Shown here one piece after another: positions 41,720 through 51,064 of a DNA stretch of 64,000 nt. The first letter of the stretch is position 1, and each line of letters opens with the position of its first letter. The stretch comes from Pseudomonadota bacterium (GTDB taxonomy: Bacteria; Desulfobacterota; Desulfobulbia; Desulfobulbales; JAGXFP01): positions 55,239 through 119,238 of the forward strand of contig JAHJAA010000013.1 of NCBI GenBank assembly GCA_018814305.1. Direction: 5' to 3'. Position numbers and translations under genes: made by a program. The notes beneath the pieces are model-generated. The model made no database searches. It was given only the letters and a program-made list of their open reading frames with translations, and had not been told where the DNA came from.

Positions 41720-43457
41720 AGATCTGATCGGCGATCTTGGCAAGTTCATCGGCCTGCTCTTTGATCCGTGAACTATTTAGCGATATTTCGTTGTTCTTTT
41801 TATTGACCTCGGAGATCCCCACAGCGATCTCTCCAGCGGCACCGGCACTCCGGGATATATTTTTATTTACTTCTTCTATCCCGGTGGAAGATTGCCCGAT
41901 ATTATAGGCAATTTCCTTGGCGGCTACCGCTTGCTGGCCCACAGCCGCAGCGATGGTCGCAACAATTTCATTCACATTATTGATGGTTTCTGAAATCTGA
42001 TTAATCTCGGTGATTGAGGTGTTGGTGCCTCTCTGAATTGACTCGATCTTTTTCTTGATCTCCTTAGTAGCCTCAGAAGTTTTCTTGGCCAATTCCTTAA
42101 TTTCGTTGGCAACCACGGCAAACCCCTTCCCTGCTTCACCGGCCCGTGCCGCTTCAATAGTTGCATTCAATGCAAGCAGGTTCGTCTGTTCGGATATTTC
42201 GGAAATGGTCTCGGTGATCTCGGTAATTTCACGGGCCGAACTGCCAAACACATGAATATGCTCTGAGGTCTTGCCCGCCTGAATGACGGCATCCCCGGAA
42301 ATAGCCCTGGCCTTTTCCGTGTGTTTAGCGATCTCGTTGATGGTCGCCGTCATCTGGCTGGTGGCCGCCGCAATGATCCCGGTGTTGGTCGAAGTTTGTT
42401 CCGATGCCGCCGCCACCGACTCCATATTGATATTCAAGGCCGAAGCTGCCCCGGTCACAGTATTAGAACTGGCATAAACATCTTCAGCCGCAGCCGTCAT
42501 CTGGGAAGAAAGCGAAAAAAGACTATCCGACGACCCCTTCAGGGTCTTGGCCTGGAGGGTAAAATCCGTGATAATACCTTGGAGCTTTTCGATAAAGACA
42601 TTAAACCAGACCGCAATCTCGCCTATTTTATCATCCGTAGAAATCTCCAAACGGGCCGTCAGATTCCCGGAACCCTCGGCAATGTCTTTAAGACGTTTGA
42701 CGATACGGTTAAATCGTTCATTCAAAATAAAATAAAAATGAGTCTGAAAAACAAGGACAAGGAGGAGCACCAAACCAGTGCTCCACATGGTCTGATGAAT
42801 GAGCAGGGAAAATTTCCGCTCCATCTCCTTTTCATTAATCATGGTCTGCTGTTTGATTTCAAGGATCTCCCTACCAGCCAGCACCGTGTGCTCATATACG
42901 GATTGATCAATCAAAAACATGGACTCAACCAGGTTATTGGATGATCTCCGGGCATCGACGGCAAGTTCTTCCAACTGCACAGGTGAAGTGATTTTGAAGA
43001 GGTCTGCAGCAATATCATTCATAATTTTGATATTGCCAGTCACAATCTGATTCTGCTCACTTGGGAGAAAGTCAGGCCACATCGTTTCGAGTTTTGCGAA
43101 TTCTCCATTCAGATTATCCATCAACGTTTTCAGGGGGATCGAACTTTTTTCTTCGCCGCTGACAAATTGGTACACCTCATGGCGAACCTGTTGAACAAGG
43201 ACCACCAATTTCATGGAGATCTGAGCATGCAGGGGAATGCTGACCCCAACCAGGTCATCGATTTCCCCACTGAGCGCGGTGAGATACTTGCCGTTATTGA
43301 GATTAATCTGGCGACCATCCTCAATACTCCGAAATACAAACCAGTTTCCGATGATCATAACCAGAAACAACAAGAGAATATTGGAGATGAGAAGCCAATG
43401 GATGGTCTGTCGATTCAAAACATTCAGGATAAACCGGTTGGGAGCCATGGAAATCAT
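41691..43457 (-). CDS. Methyl-accepting chemotaxis protein
   Basis: Two [51 protein letters not shown] hairpin; overlaps the cheR 3' end by 29 nt, convergent. Confidence 0.96.
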   Translation of the reverse strand: MISMAPNRFILNVLNRQTIHWLLISNILLLFLVMIIGNWFVFRSIEDGRQINLNNGKYLTALSGEIDDLVGVSIPLHAQISMKLVVLVQQVRHEVYQFVSGEEKSSIPLKTLMDNLNGEFAKLETMWPDFLPSEQNQIVTGNIKIMNDIAADLFKITSPVQLEELAVDARRSSNNLVESMFLIDQSVYEHTVLAGREILEIKQQTMINEKEMERKFSLLIHQTMWSTGLVLLLVLVFQTHFYFILNERFNRIVKRLKDIAEGSGNLTARLEISTDDKIGEIAVWFNVFIEKLQGIITDFTLQAKTLKGSSDSLFSLSSQMTAAAEDVYASSNTVTGAASALNINMESVAAASEQTSTNTGIIAAATSQMTATINEIAKHTEKARAISGDAVIQAGKTSEHIHVFGSSAREITEITETISEISEQTNLLALNATIEAARAGEAGKGFAVVANEIKELAKKTSEATKEIKKKIESIQRGTNTSITEINQISETINNVNEIVATIAAAVGQQAVAAKEIAYNIGQSSTGIEEVNKNISRSAGAAGEIAVGISEVNKKNNEISLNSSRIKEQADELAKIADQIFILAENFQV

Positions 43458-43480
43458 GAATCGCTCTCCTTCAAATGAAA

Positions 43481-44329
43481 TCAGAACTGAAAGATAAGGG
43501 TCGATGAGATATTGTGGTGCTCATCACCCGATCGATCAAACACGGCAATCCCTCCCTGGATCGCCTTGCCTAGTTCAAAAACCGCGTCATCCTTATTGCC
43601 GGTATTCAGCAGCCGTTTCACTTCGAGGGTCCAGCGCCCGTCTTTCCATACCCCTTTGGCCTTAACATCGGCTACAGACCCTGTTGGATTTTCGATCATA
43701 ATGTACTTGGGCATCATGTCTTTTTCCTTGGTGGCATAACGGATTGTCGAATAAAGCTCACTACCCTCGTCGCTGGGGCGGATGATATATATCTTCTGAC
43801 CGTTTTTAGCCTTTGTTTCATAAGCCTTCTTGGTCGGTTCGGTGGTGATGATGGTCATCTTATCCTGGGCCAGGCCAAGGGGGTTGCTCCGAGCGGTCTT
43901 CCAATGCCACATATCGGCGGTGAAAGAATTCCCGGAAATCCAATCCGTGGTAAAATCGCCGGACATCGCAAAGTTGATGGCGAAACGGTCTTCCTGCTGG
44001 GGACCGGCATCATACTTTTGGGCGGCCTCGTTCCAGATGAAGGGTTTATGCTGAAGATCTTCGGTGGTATCATCCCATTGAAAAAGGAAAAACACCTCTT
44101 TGCCTGAAACTCCTCCCTTGACCAGTACTGAACGCACGGCAAGTTCACCGGCCACTGGAACTTCCACCCCTGGTACGTCCTGCCAGTCTTGGTCATTCCC
44201 ATCCACCACCGGGGTAACCGCCAGTGTTTTGACCTGGATGGTGGTTGCCAAAGCCCCCCCCACCATTACGCTTAAGATAACGAGAGTAGTTAGAAAGATA
44301 AAACGGATACGACTCAAGGTTGCACTCAT
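43481..44329 (-). CDS. Secreted ethylbenzene dehydrogenase-type (EB_dh) heme-binding domain protein
   Basis: Signal peptide; [12 protein letters not shown]...[17 protein letters not shown]...DRFAINFAM...[10 protein letters not shown] pattern. Confidence 0.75.
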   Translation of the reverse strand: MSATLSRIRFIFLTTLVILSVMVGGALATTIQVKTLAVTPVVDGNDQDWQDVPGVEVPVAGELAVRSVLVKGGVSGKEVFFLFQWDDTTEDLQHKPFIWNEAAQKYDAGPQQEDRFAINFAMSGDFTTDWISGNSFTADMWHWKTARSNPLGLAQDKMTIITTEPTKKAYETKAKNGQKIYIIRPSDEGSELYSTIRYATKEKDMMPKYIMIENPTGSVADVKAKGVWKDGRWTLEVKRLLNTGNKDDAVFELGKAIQGGIAVFDRSGDEHHNISSTLIFQF

Positions 44330-44420
44330 GGTGTCTCCTCTCTCTTGTTCATAAAAGACATCTTTCTACGATAAACGGTTCCATCGGCGAGACCACCGAC
44401 TTCAAAAACTCTCAGTAAGC

Positions 44421-44762
44421 TCACAGCCCATTTTCCCCAATGGTTGCGACTTTTCCATCAAGTTTGCTTCTGAGATGAATAGCATTTTCAAATTGAAGGC
44501 AGTCTTCTTCTAAAACAAGCTGATAAAATTCACATTGCTGGCAATTTTTATATTTTTCGGCAAAAGAGCGATTAGCATTTCCACAACAGCAAGTATTCAT
44601 CACCACCCAGCAGCACCGCCCTGCATTGGTCCCGGAATGAACCCCATTCAGTATATTTTCCGATGAAGCAGGACAAACCTTTAAAATCCCCGCATTGATT
44701 CCGCCGAGTTCATACCCACATTTTTTGTGCTCCCAACAATTCATTTTTTTGTTATTGGGCAT
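44421..44762 (-). CDS. Two-CW domain cysteine-rich protein
   Basis: MNCWEHKKCGYELGGINAGILKVCPAS...GRCCWVVMNTCC...CQQCEFYQLV. Confidence 0.75.
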   Translation of the reverse strand: MPNNKKMNCWEHKKCGYELGGINAGILKVCPASSENILNGVHSGTNAGRCCWVVMNTCCCGNANRSFAEKYKNCQQCEFYQLVLEEDCLQFENAIHLRSKLDGKVATIGENGL

Positions 44763-45138
44763 TGGTTCTCTTCCTTGTCTCTGGCCTCTGATTTTACCAA
44801 TTAATTTTTGGAAAAAAATTGGTAGAAAATACTCTCCATATTTATCTCACAAATCAGACCAAGAATAAAAGAGAGATTTTCAGGGACCCGATTACAGTAC
44901 TCCAACCCCCCTTCAAGATAATTCTCTTCCACCGCTTACCATCACGGGTTGACCCTGGTAAGATATCTTTGACTTACAAAGTTTGATGCAAAGCGTTGTT
45001 CGACAAAATTTTCTGATAGCTCAGCTGGGAAAGGGTCAATCCCCGGAATCGAATAAGGAATTATCCTGAATCCATTACTGAAAAGGTCCGGACGAATATC
45101 AATGAAATAGCCACTGAACGGGCACAGGAGGAAGCGGA

Positions 45139-45393
45139 ATGAGCACCTATGTATTCATTTATTTCATGGTCGATGATGTTGAAACGGTAAAAAGACATCT
45201 TGGGGCCCACGTCAAGTACTGGAAGAGTCTGAAGCTTGACTCTTTGAGGAACGGCCCTTTCACCGATAAATCCGGCGGGCTGATCATGTTCAATGCGGCA
45301 AGTCCCCAGATAGCCCGGGAGCGGATTGAACTGGACCCCTTTGTTACGGAAAAGGTCCTCAAGGAGTATTGGCTGAAAGAGTGGGTCTCATGA
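45139..45393 (+). CDS. YCII-related domain protein
   Basis: 85-aa-class fold with H and D: HVKYWKSLKLDSLRNGPFTDKSGGLIMFNAASPQIARERIELDPFV. Confidence 0.65.
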   Translation: MSTYVFIYFMVDDVETVKRHLGAHVKYWKSLKLDSLRNGPFTDKSGGLIMFNAASPQIARERIELDPFVTEKVLKEYWLKEWVS

Positions 45394-46047
45394 AAGTAGA
45401 AAATCGGTAATATAAGGATTTTCGGCCATCTCCCAGGCCAGGGTGGAGGTGGGTGTTTCACCGTAGTCGTGCCCCGGCCAGATTCGGGTTTCCGGTGGCA
45501 GGCAGATCACCTTGTGCTTCAAAGAATCAAGCAAGGTTTCAAAGGAACCGCCCACCAGATCGGTACGACCCACATCACCGACAAAGAGGGTATCCCCCGT
45601 GAAGAGATTGCCCTGAACCAGGAAACAGACCGACCCCGGGGTATGGCCGGGAGTGTGGATGATCTGGAAGGAAAGCTTCCCCACCGGCAACGCCTCCCCT
45701 TCCGCTAGCCGGACATCGCAGGGGCCAGCTGGTGCCATGCCAAGTTCCTTTTCGCTCCTGACCCTCACTTCGGGACGGGCAAAAAAGTCATCGTCCTCAG
45801 CATGCATATAGACCGGGATCTGATAGGTGTTTTTCAGCTTCAGGTTGGCCGCCACATGATCAGCATGGCCATGGGTATTTAAAATTGCAATTGGATCAAG
45901 CCCTGCCTCGCTGATTTCCCGAATGATCTTCTCCGCCTCGCCCCCCGGATCGATGATCACTGCCTGTCGGGTCTCGGAACATCCGACGAGATAACAGTTT
46001 ACCTGGTAACTCCCCACCACGACCTGCTTGATAATGACGGTATCCAT
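45388..46047 (-). CDS. MBL-fold metallo-hydrolase (glyoxalase II-like)
   Basis: NTHGHADHVAANLKL, HTPGHTPGSVCF, FTGDTLFVGDVGRTDL, WPGHDYGETPTS; start moved to ATG at 46047. Confidence 0.93.
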   Translation of the reverse strand: MDTVIIKQVVVGSYQVNCYLVGCSETRQAVIIDPGGEAEKIIREISEAGLDPIAILNTHGHADHVAANLKLKNTYQIPVYMHAEDDDFFARPEVRVRSEKELGMAPAGPCDVRLAEGEALPVGKLSFQIIHTPGHTPGSVCFLVQGNLFTGDTLFVGDVGRTDLVGGSFETLLDSLKHKVICLPPETRIWPGHDYGETPTSTLAWEMAENPYITDFLLS

Positions 46048-46268
46048 GGGCAATTCCTCGTTCTTTCCGTTATTCAAAACGCTCCCGAAGCGTTCACTTC
46101 CCGCTCCCCTGGAGTTTTCCGACTGTGGACAAATCATTTTCCAAATACAACTTCTCGGTTAGAGTGGTGGACAAGATATTAATGCACAGTTCCACATCTG
46201 ACCATTGCTCTTCATTCTGCGGATCTACGAAAGGCTCAGGGCAAGAGACAAAGACAGGGGAATTTCCG

Positions 46269-46475
46269 ATGACGAAAAAAATCTGCTACTGCTTCGGTTA
46301 TACCACCGCTGATATTGAACAGGATCTCCTGACTCATGGGGAATCACGAATCTTGGCCACGGTCATCGCCAGCAAGAAGGCCGGGGCGTGCGAGTGCGCG
46401 ACCAAAAACCCCAAGGGGCGCTGATGCCTGAGCGATGTCCGCCAGGTGGTGGACCAAGCCAAAAATTCCCCCTGA
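46269..46475 (+). CDS. Candidate selenoprotein: CopZ/BFD-like [2Fe-2S] protein with in-frame UGA (Sec) at 46422-46424
   Basis: MTKKICYCFGYTTADIEQDLLTHGESRILATVIASKKAGACECATKNPKGR-(TGA)-CLSDVRQVVDQAKNSP; TGA at the position expected to be Cys in NPxG(R/S)CCL(G)DV; AGGGG RBS-like motif before the ATG. Confidence 0.8.
46437..46454 (+). promoter_or_regulatory. Candidate bacterial SECIS hairpin
   Basis: GTCCGCC-AGGT-GGTGGAC: 7-bp stem (one G-U), apical loop AGGU beginning about 20 nt after the UGA. Confidence 0.75.
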
Positions 46476-46573
46476 CCGCCCATTCTACTTGACGACAGGC
46501 CCTAGTGTCATTGCACAGTATAGGGAGACCTCGAAGAGCATTACTCAAAAAAACCAACTATTCACAAAATCAG

Positions 46574-48601
46574 TTACAGATGCGTCCGCTGTTCAATCCG
46601 GCGGGCAGCGGTCTGATAATAACTCTCCGCTTCTTCAATAAGTCGCCGGGCGCTTGAATCATCCAGTGATACTTCAGTCTCCAGGTCCGGCCGGACCACC
46701 CGCACCAACTGCCGGGGGGAAAGTTCGACCACCATCCCCTTTTCCATATAGCCGACGGTAAGATAATTCGCCATAAACGCCCTTTGATGAAAGACCCCGG
46801 AGGCCATAATATCTTGGCCGAAAAACTCAGACTCGTAGGAAATATTCAATAAACCCAGAATGGTCGGGGCAACATCAATCTGCGAGGCAACCCAATCGAT
46901 CGCCCCGGGCTGAATAAACCCAGGCGAATAGATCACCATGGGGATGTGGTAATTTTCCGGCGGCAGATCGATCCTGCCCCGGCCATGGTTGGTGTGATCC
47001 GCGACAAAAACAAAAACCGTGTCGGCAAACCACGATCTGGTCCCGGCCTCAGCCATGAATGCCCCAATCGCCCAATCGGTATACTTGACGGCCCCGTCCC
47101 GACCAGTATGGGAAGGAATATCGATCCGCCCTTCGGGATAGCTGAAGGGACGATGGTTGCTGGTGGTCATGATATGGGAGAAAAACGGTTTACCTATTTC
47201 AGACCGACGATCCATTTCCGCAAGCGACAAGGTAAAAAGATCCTCATCGGCCACTCCCCAGATGGTTTCATGGTGGATATTCTTGGCCGCAATATCGGTA
47301 CGATCAAATACTTCATAGCCCGCCTTGGTGAAGAAATCCCGCATATTATCGAAGTAGCTGTATCCCCCGTAAAAGTACAGACTCTCATAGCCATTTTCTT
47401 CCAGGACCGATCCCAGAGACATCAACCCACTGTTCCGCTCCCGAATCGGTACTGCCCGGCCCGGCGTCGGCGGCAGCGACAAGGTCAGGGCCTCAAGACC
47501 GCGAACGGTTCTGAGCCCGGTGGCATAAAGATTTGTGAAGATCAGACTCTCAGCGGACAAGGCGGTAAGAGTGGGGGTTAATCCCTTCTTACCGCCAAAG
47601 GACTCAACATAATCCGCACCCAGGCTCTCGATGGAAACGAGGATGATGTTTTTGCGATTCGGGGGGCCATTGGCTTGCACCGTATGCATGAACTCGCCGG
47701 CCCGTTCCGGAGACAGTTCAGCCTGGCGGGCCAAGGCCAGTTCTTCCTGCATGATGGACGCAACCCGGTTATCCGGCAGGGTGGCATAAAATCTTTTATA
47801 GTCCAGATCGTTATGACGGAAAGCACGAAACAACGCATATTGCCCGTTTGAGGCCAATTCAACCTCGGCTGGACTTGCCATCCAGTCATGGGGGCCCTCA
47901 TCAAGGAAATAAAAAGTCATGGTCAATAAAAGACAAAATCCCCCGGTCACCAACACCCTCACCACGAATCGAGGAGCAGGGAGCAGGCCGCTTCGCCAGA
48001 TCCGGGGGAGGAGGAGAACCATGGCCGCAAGCAGGCCTCCTCCAATGCCGAGTCCGATCCAGACCATGGGGTAGGATTGCTCGATATTTCCGACGACTTC
48101 TCGGGTATAGATAAGGTAATCAACGGCAATAAAATTAAACCGGGAGGAAAACTCATTCCAGAACAAAAACTCACCCACGGAACCCACGCCGAGAAGCGCC
48201 AGGCCACACGCCGCAAGGGCTGAGGCCACGAAGGCATGACCCCGCCGCCCCCATAAAGTGTTTGGCCACAACAAAGCATTCACGACAAATGGGGTCAGCA
48301 TCCAGCACAGGGCCGCCAAATCGTAAATCATTCCGCCCCCATAAACCCGCACCACAGAGGAGAGTCGAAAAAGCTCGACATCACCTTCAAAAACGAACAG
48401 AACTGTGCGCAGAGCAAGGCAGGATAGAAAATATATGGAGGCAAGTATCGCCAACACAGTGTACCGCGAACCAACCTCTCCCTTAACAGGAGAACGACGG
48501 AAAAAATCAAACAATCTCTTCATCGGGAATATAAGCGCCTCTTTTAACTTCGGAGCAGGGGGGAGAATTGCCGGAGGAATTCTTTCGATAAAATTAGGCA
48601 A
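46574..48601 (-). CDS. LTA synthase/MdoB-family sulfatase-fold phosphoglycerol transferase
   Basis: N-terminal TM helices; NIILVSIESLGADYVESFGGKKGLTPTLTAL; SNHRPF; DTVFVFVADHTNHGRG. Confidence 0.9.
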   Translation of the reverse strand: MPNFIERIPPAILPPAPKLKEALIFPMKRLFDFFRRSPVKGEVGSRYTVLAILASIYFLSCLALRTVLFVFEGDVELFRLSSVVRVYGGGMIYDLAALCWMLTPFVVNALLWPNTLWGRRGHAFVASALAACGLALLGVGSVGEFLFWNEFSSRFNFIAVDYLIYTREVVGNIEQSYPMVWIGLGIGGGLLAAMVLLLPRIWRSGLLPAPRFVVRVLVTGGFCLLLTMTFYFLDEGPHDWMASPAEVELASNGQYALFRAFRHNDLDYKRFYATLPDNRVASIMQEELALARQAELSPERAGEFMHTVQANGPPNRKNIILVSIESLGADYVESFGGKKGLTPTLTALSAESLIFTNLYATGLRTVRGLEALTLSLPPTPGRAVPIRERNSGLMSLGSVLEENGYESLYFYGGYSYFDNMRDFFTKAGYEVFDRTDIAAKNIHHETIWGVADEDLFTLSLAEMDRRSEIGKPFFSHIMTTSNHRPFSYPEGRIDIPSHTGRDGAVKYTDWAIGAFMAEAGTRSWFADTVFVFVADHTNHGRGRIDLPPENYHIPMVIYSPGFIQPGAIDWVASQIDVAPTILGLLNISYESEFFGQDIMASGVFHQRAFMANYLTVGYMEKGMVVELSPRQLVRVVRPDLETEVSLDDSSARRLIEEAESYYQTAARRIEQRTHL

Positions 48602-48689
48602 AAGGCTTGAGGCGGCAAATCAGAATATCATGGACACAGTCACATAAATACCCTTGAAAATTCAAGGGAGCAAGTTATTTGATATATTC

Positions 48690-49958
48690 CTAAGTCCGAA
48701 CAGTATCAATTGAAGATCGATTTCCGTGCTGTCTTGTTGGAAGATACAATGACAAAATCGACATCCCAATGATCGCCACGGCCGCAAAACCTGCCCCCGC
48801 CAGAAACGTTACAGCCGGCCCAAAGGCGCTCCACAGCACCCCCGCCATCACACTCGCCACCAGCAAAGCAAATCCATTAAGACTATTGAATATCCCGAAT
48901 CCCGTACCACGCAGCTCGGCTGGGACTGTTTCAGCGACAAGTTTTGCCAGCAAACCCTGGGTGAAGGCCAGGTGCAAGCCCCAGAGAGCGGCACCACCAA
49001 ATACTACCAATGGCGAGCCCGCAACAGCCAACACGAGATCAGCCAGAAACAATAAGATCAACCCAAAAAAGAGCAACCCCCGAGGACCAACATGATCACC
49101 GGCCACTCCTGCAGGATATGCTGCCCCGGCGTAAAAGAAATTCATCACCACCATGACCAACGGCACCGAGCCAAGGCCAAGCCCCACGTCCTGAGCACGC
49201 AGGACCAGGAAGGCCTCACTGAAACGGCCCAGAGTAAACACTACCCCCAACAGGACTACCCCCCAGTATCGCCTTGGAAGTCCCTTTACATCGGCAATCA
49301 CCAGCGGAGACTTGACCGGAGCGTCCCCACCCGGTCGTTCGGGCTCGCGGACATACCTCACCAGGACCGCCACTGCGACAAAGGCTGGAGCCGCCGCAAT
49401 CCACATCACCATCCTGATGTCATTACCGAACCAGATCATCAAGCCCAGGGCGCATAATGGGCCAAGCAATGCCCCCACCGAATCAAGGGCCTGGCGAAGC
49501 CCATAGGCGGCTCCTCGTTGGTGCGGTTGGGTAATGTCTGCCACCAGGGCATCTCGAGGAGCACCACGAATCCCTTTGCCGAGACGATCGACAAACCGGG
49601 CGGTAAACACCCAGCTTACTGACGAAGCCAAAGGGAAAATCGGTTTGGTCAAAGCAGCAAGACTATACCCGAGAATCAGGATAAACTTACGTCTTCCGAG
49701 AAAATCACTGAGAGCCCCGGAAAAGACCTTCATTATCGCGGCAGTCGCTTCCGCCACCCCCTCGAGAATTCCGACGGTGACCACGGATGCCCCCAGGACC
49801 GAGACCATAAAAACCGGTAACAAGCTGTGAATCAGCTCGGAAGAAATATCCATGAACAAAGAGCCGAATCCCAGGGCCCAGATCCCTGTGGGCAGCCGCC
49901 GCCACGTCCCTGATCCTGCTTTAAAGGAGGGTAAAATATTCATTTGATGACCCGCCAC
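48690..49958 (-). CDS. MFS transporter
   Basis: 12-TM hydrophobic profile; GALSDFLGRRKFILILGY; DRLGKGIRGAPRDALVAD. Confidence 0.93.
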   Translation of the reverse strand: MAGHQMNILPSFKAGSGTWRRLPTGIWALGFGSLFMDISSELIHSLLPVFMVSVLGASVVTVGILEGVAEATAAIMKVFSGALSDFLGRRKFILILGYSLAALTKPIFPLASSVSWVFTARFVDRLGKGIRGAPRDALVADITQPHQRGAAYGLRQALDSVGALLGPLCALGLMIWFGNDIRMVMWIAAAPAFVAVAVLVRYVREPERPGGDAPVKSPLVIADVKGLPRRYWGVVLLGVVFTLGRFSEAFLVLRAQDVGLGLGSVPLVMVVMNFFYAGAAYPAGVAGDHVGPRGLLFFGLILLFLADLVLAVAGSPLVVFGGAALWGLHLAFTQGLLAKLVAETVPAELRGTGFGIFNSLNGFALLVASVMAGVLWSAFGPAVTFLAGAGFAAVAIIGMSILSLYLPTRQHGNRSSIDTVRT

Positions 49959-50000
49959 TCAATATCCACAGCTGTCTTGAACTGAGCGCGGCAGCCTCCT

Positions 50001-50690
50001 TCAGTGGAGGCCTGTTACAGCCGCGTTGATGGGACCAGAAGTGGTTTTCAGCTCGATTATCCCCACCAGCAGCATAAATGTTCCGATAAAGCTGCAGCCG
50101 ATCAATATATTATCGGTACTGCTGACCAAGGCGGCCACGGCCAGCGAAGGAATGACGGAGATCAACCGATAAGAGCTTTTTCGAATAACGGTCTCTCGGG
50201 CGGCCCTCCCCACTTCCTTTTGTGCTGCAAAGCAAAGCGGCAGAATCCGGATCAAAACATAGAGCCAAAAGAGCCCAACAGCCCGCAGTGCGCCCCGCCA
50301 ATTGCCTAGCGAGAAAAGGAACATCCCCATCACCACCATGACCACCATAATCCGAACCACCCGAGGAATGACCACATCATTGTCCACCAACCACATGGCC
50401 ACCGGAATACAGGCCCAACTGAAAACCTCTGCCCCGAAAAAGCTGATGGCCAACTGGATGGCTTCATGGGTGATCGAGAACTCATGACCACTCAGGTATC
50501 CGGCAAGAAGCCCCCAGAAAAAGAACCCGGTCCCCAGAGGCAACGCAGCTGATCGCCACCCCTCTGAGGTGTTCCCGGAAAAGATCGAATGAAGAATCTT
50601 CAACGGCAACAGAATAAGCTCGACAACCTTCATCAAAAACTCCCGGTCATTTATTGGCTGAAGTAATTCCCGGACTTTGACCACGCTCAT
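50001..50690 (-). CDS. Integral membrane protein of unknown function
   Basis: Multiple TM segments; start placed at MSVVKVRELLQPIND. Confidence 0.65.
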   Translation of the reverse strand: MSVVKVRELLQPINDREFLMKVVELILLPLKILHSIFSGNTSEGWRSAALPLGTGFFFWGLLAGYLSGHEFSITHEAIQLAISFFGAEVFSWACIPVAMWLVDNDVVIPRVVRIMVVMVVMGMFLFSLGNWRGALRAVGLFWLYVLIRILPLCFAAQKEVGRAARETVIRKSSYRLISVIPSLAVAALVSSTDNILIGCSFIGTFMLLVGIIELKTTSGPINAAVTGLH

Positions 50691-51064
50691 ACACCCACAA
50701 ATCAACCACCAGCCATGTGCTGGAAAAGCACAACAATCAACTTCAGGAGTGGAGCAGAACCAGGCCATCAAGATAGCCGAGGGTACCGGAAGCGGCAGTC
50801 TGATCACACCTTTTCGATGATCAGCTATACTCCCTGACCCACAAAACCCTTCGGCAAATCGACTTTTTGAGGAATACGATTCCCTTTCCCATCGATCTAA
50901 GCTTTCAGCTCATTGTACCATGAACAGATACCCACTGCGATTACCTGTTTTTTTATCAAATCATTGATTTTCTGCTATTGGCCCAAGTATGATGGATTTT
51001 GAATATCTGAAGGATGAATTTCCGCTTTAATTGAACATTAATTTTTTTATGTGGAGAAAACATT

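Noticed and set aside
42321-42944. 207-aa plus-strand ORF
   Set aside because: Antisense of the MCP signalling domain
45010-45065. tRNA-like D-arm words (GATAGCTCAGCTGGGAAAGGG)
   Set aside because: No matching acceptor stem, anticodon arm or T-loop follows; only a chance D-arm resemblance
46946-47581. 211-aa plus-strand ORF
   Set aside because: Antisense of the LTA synthase/MdoB-like gene
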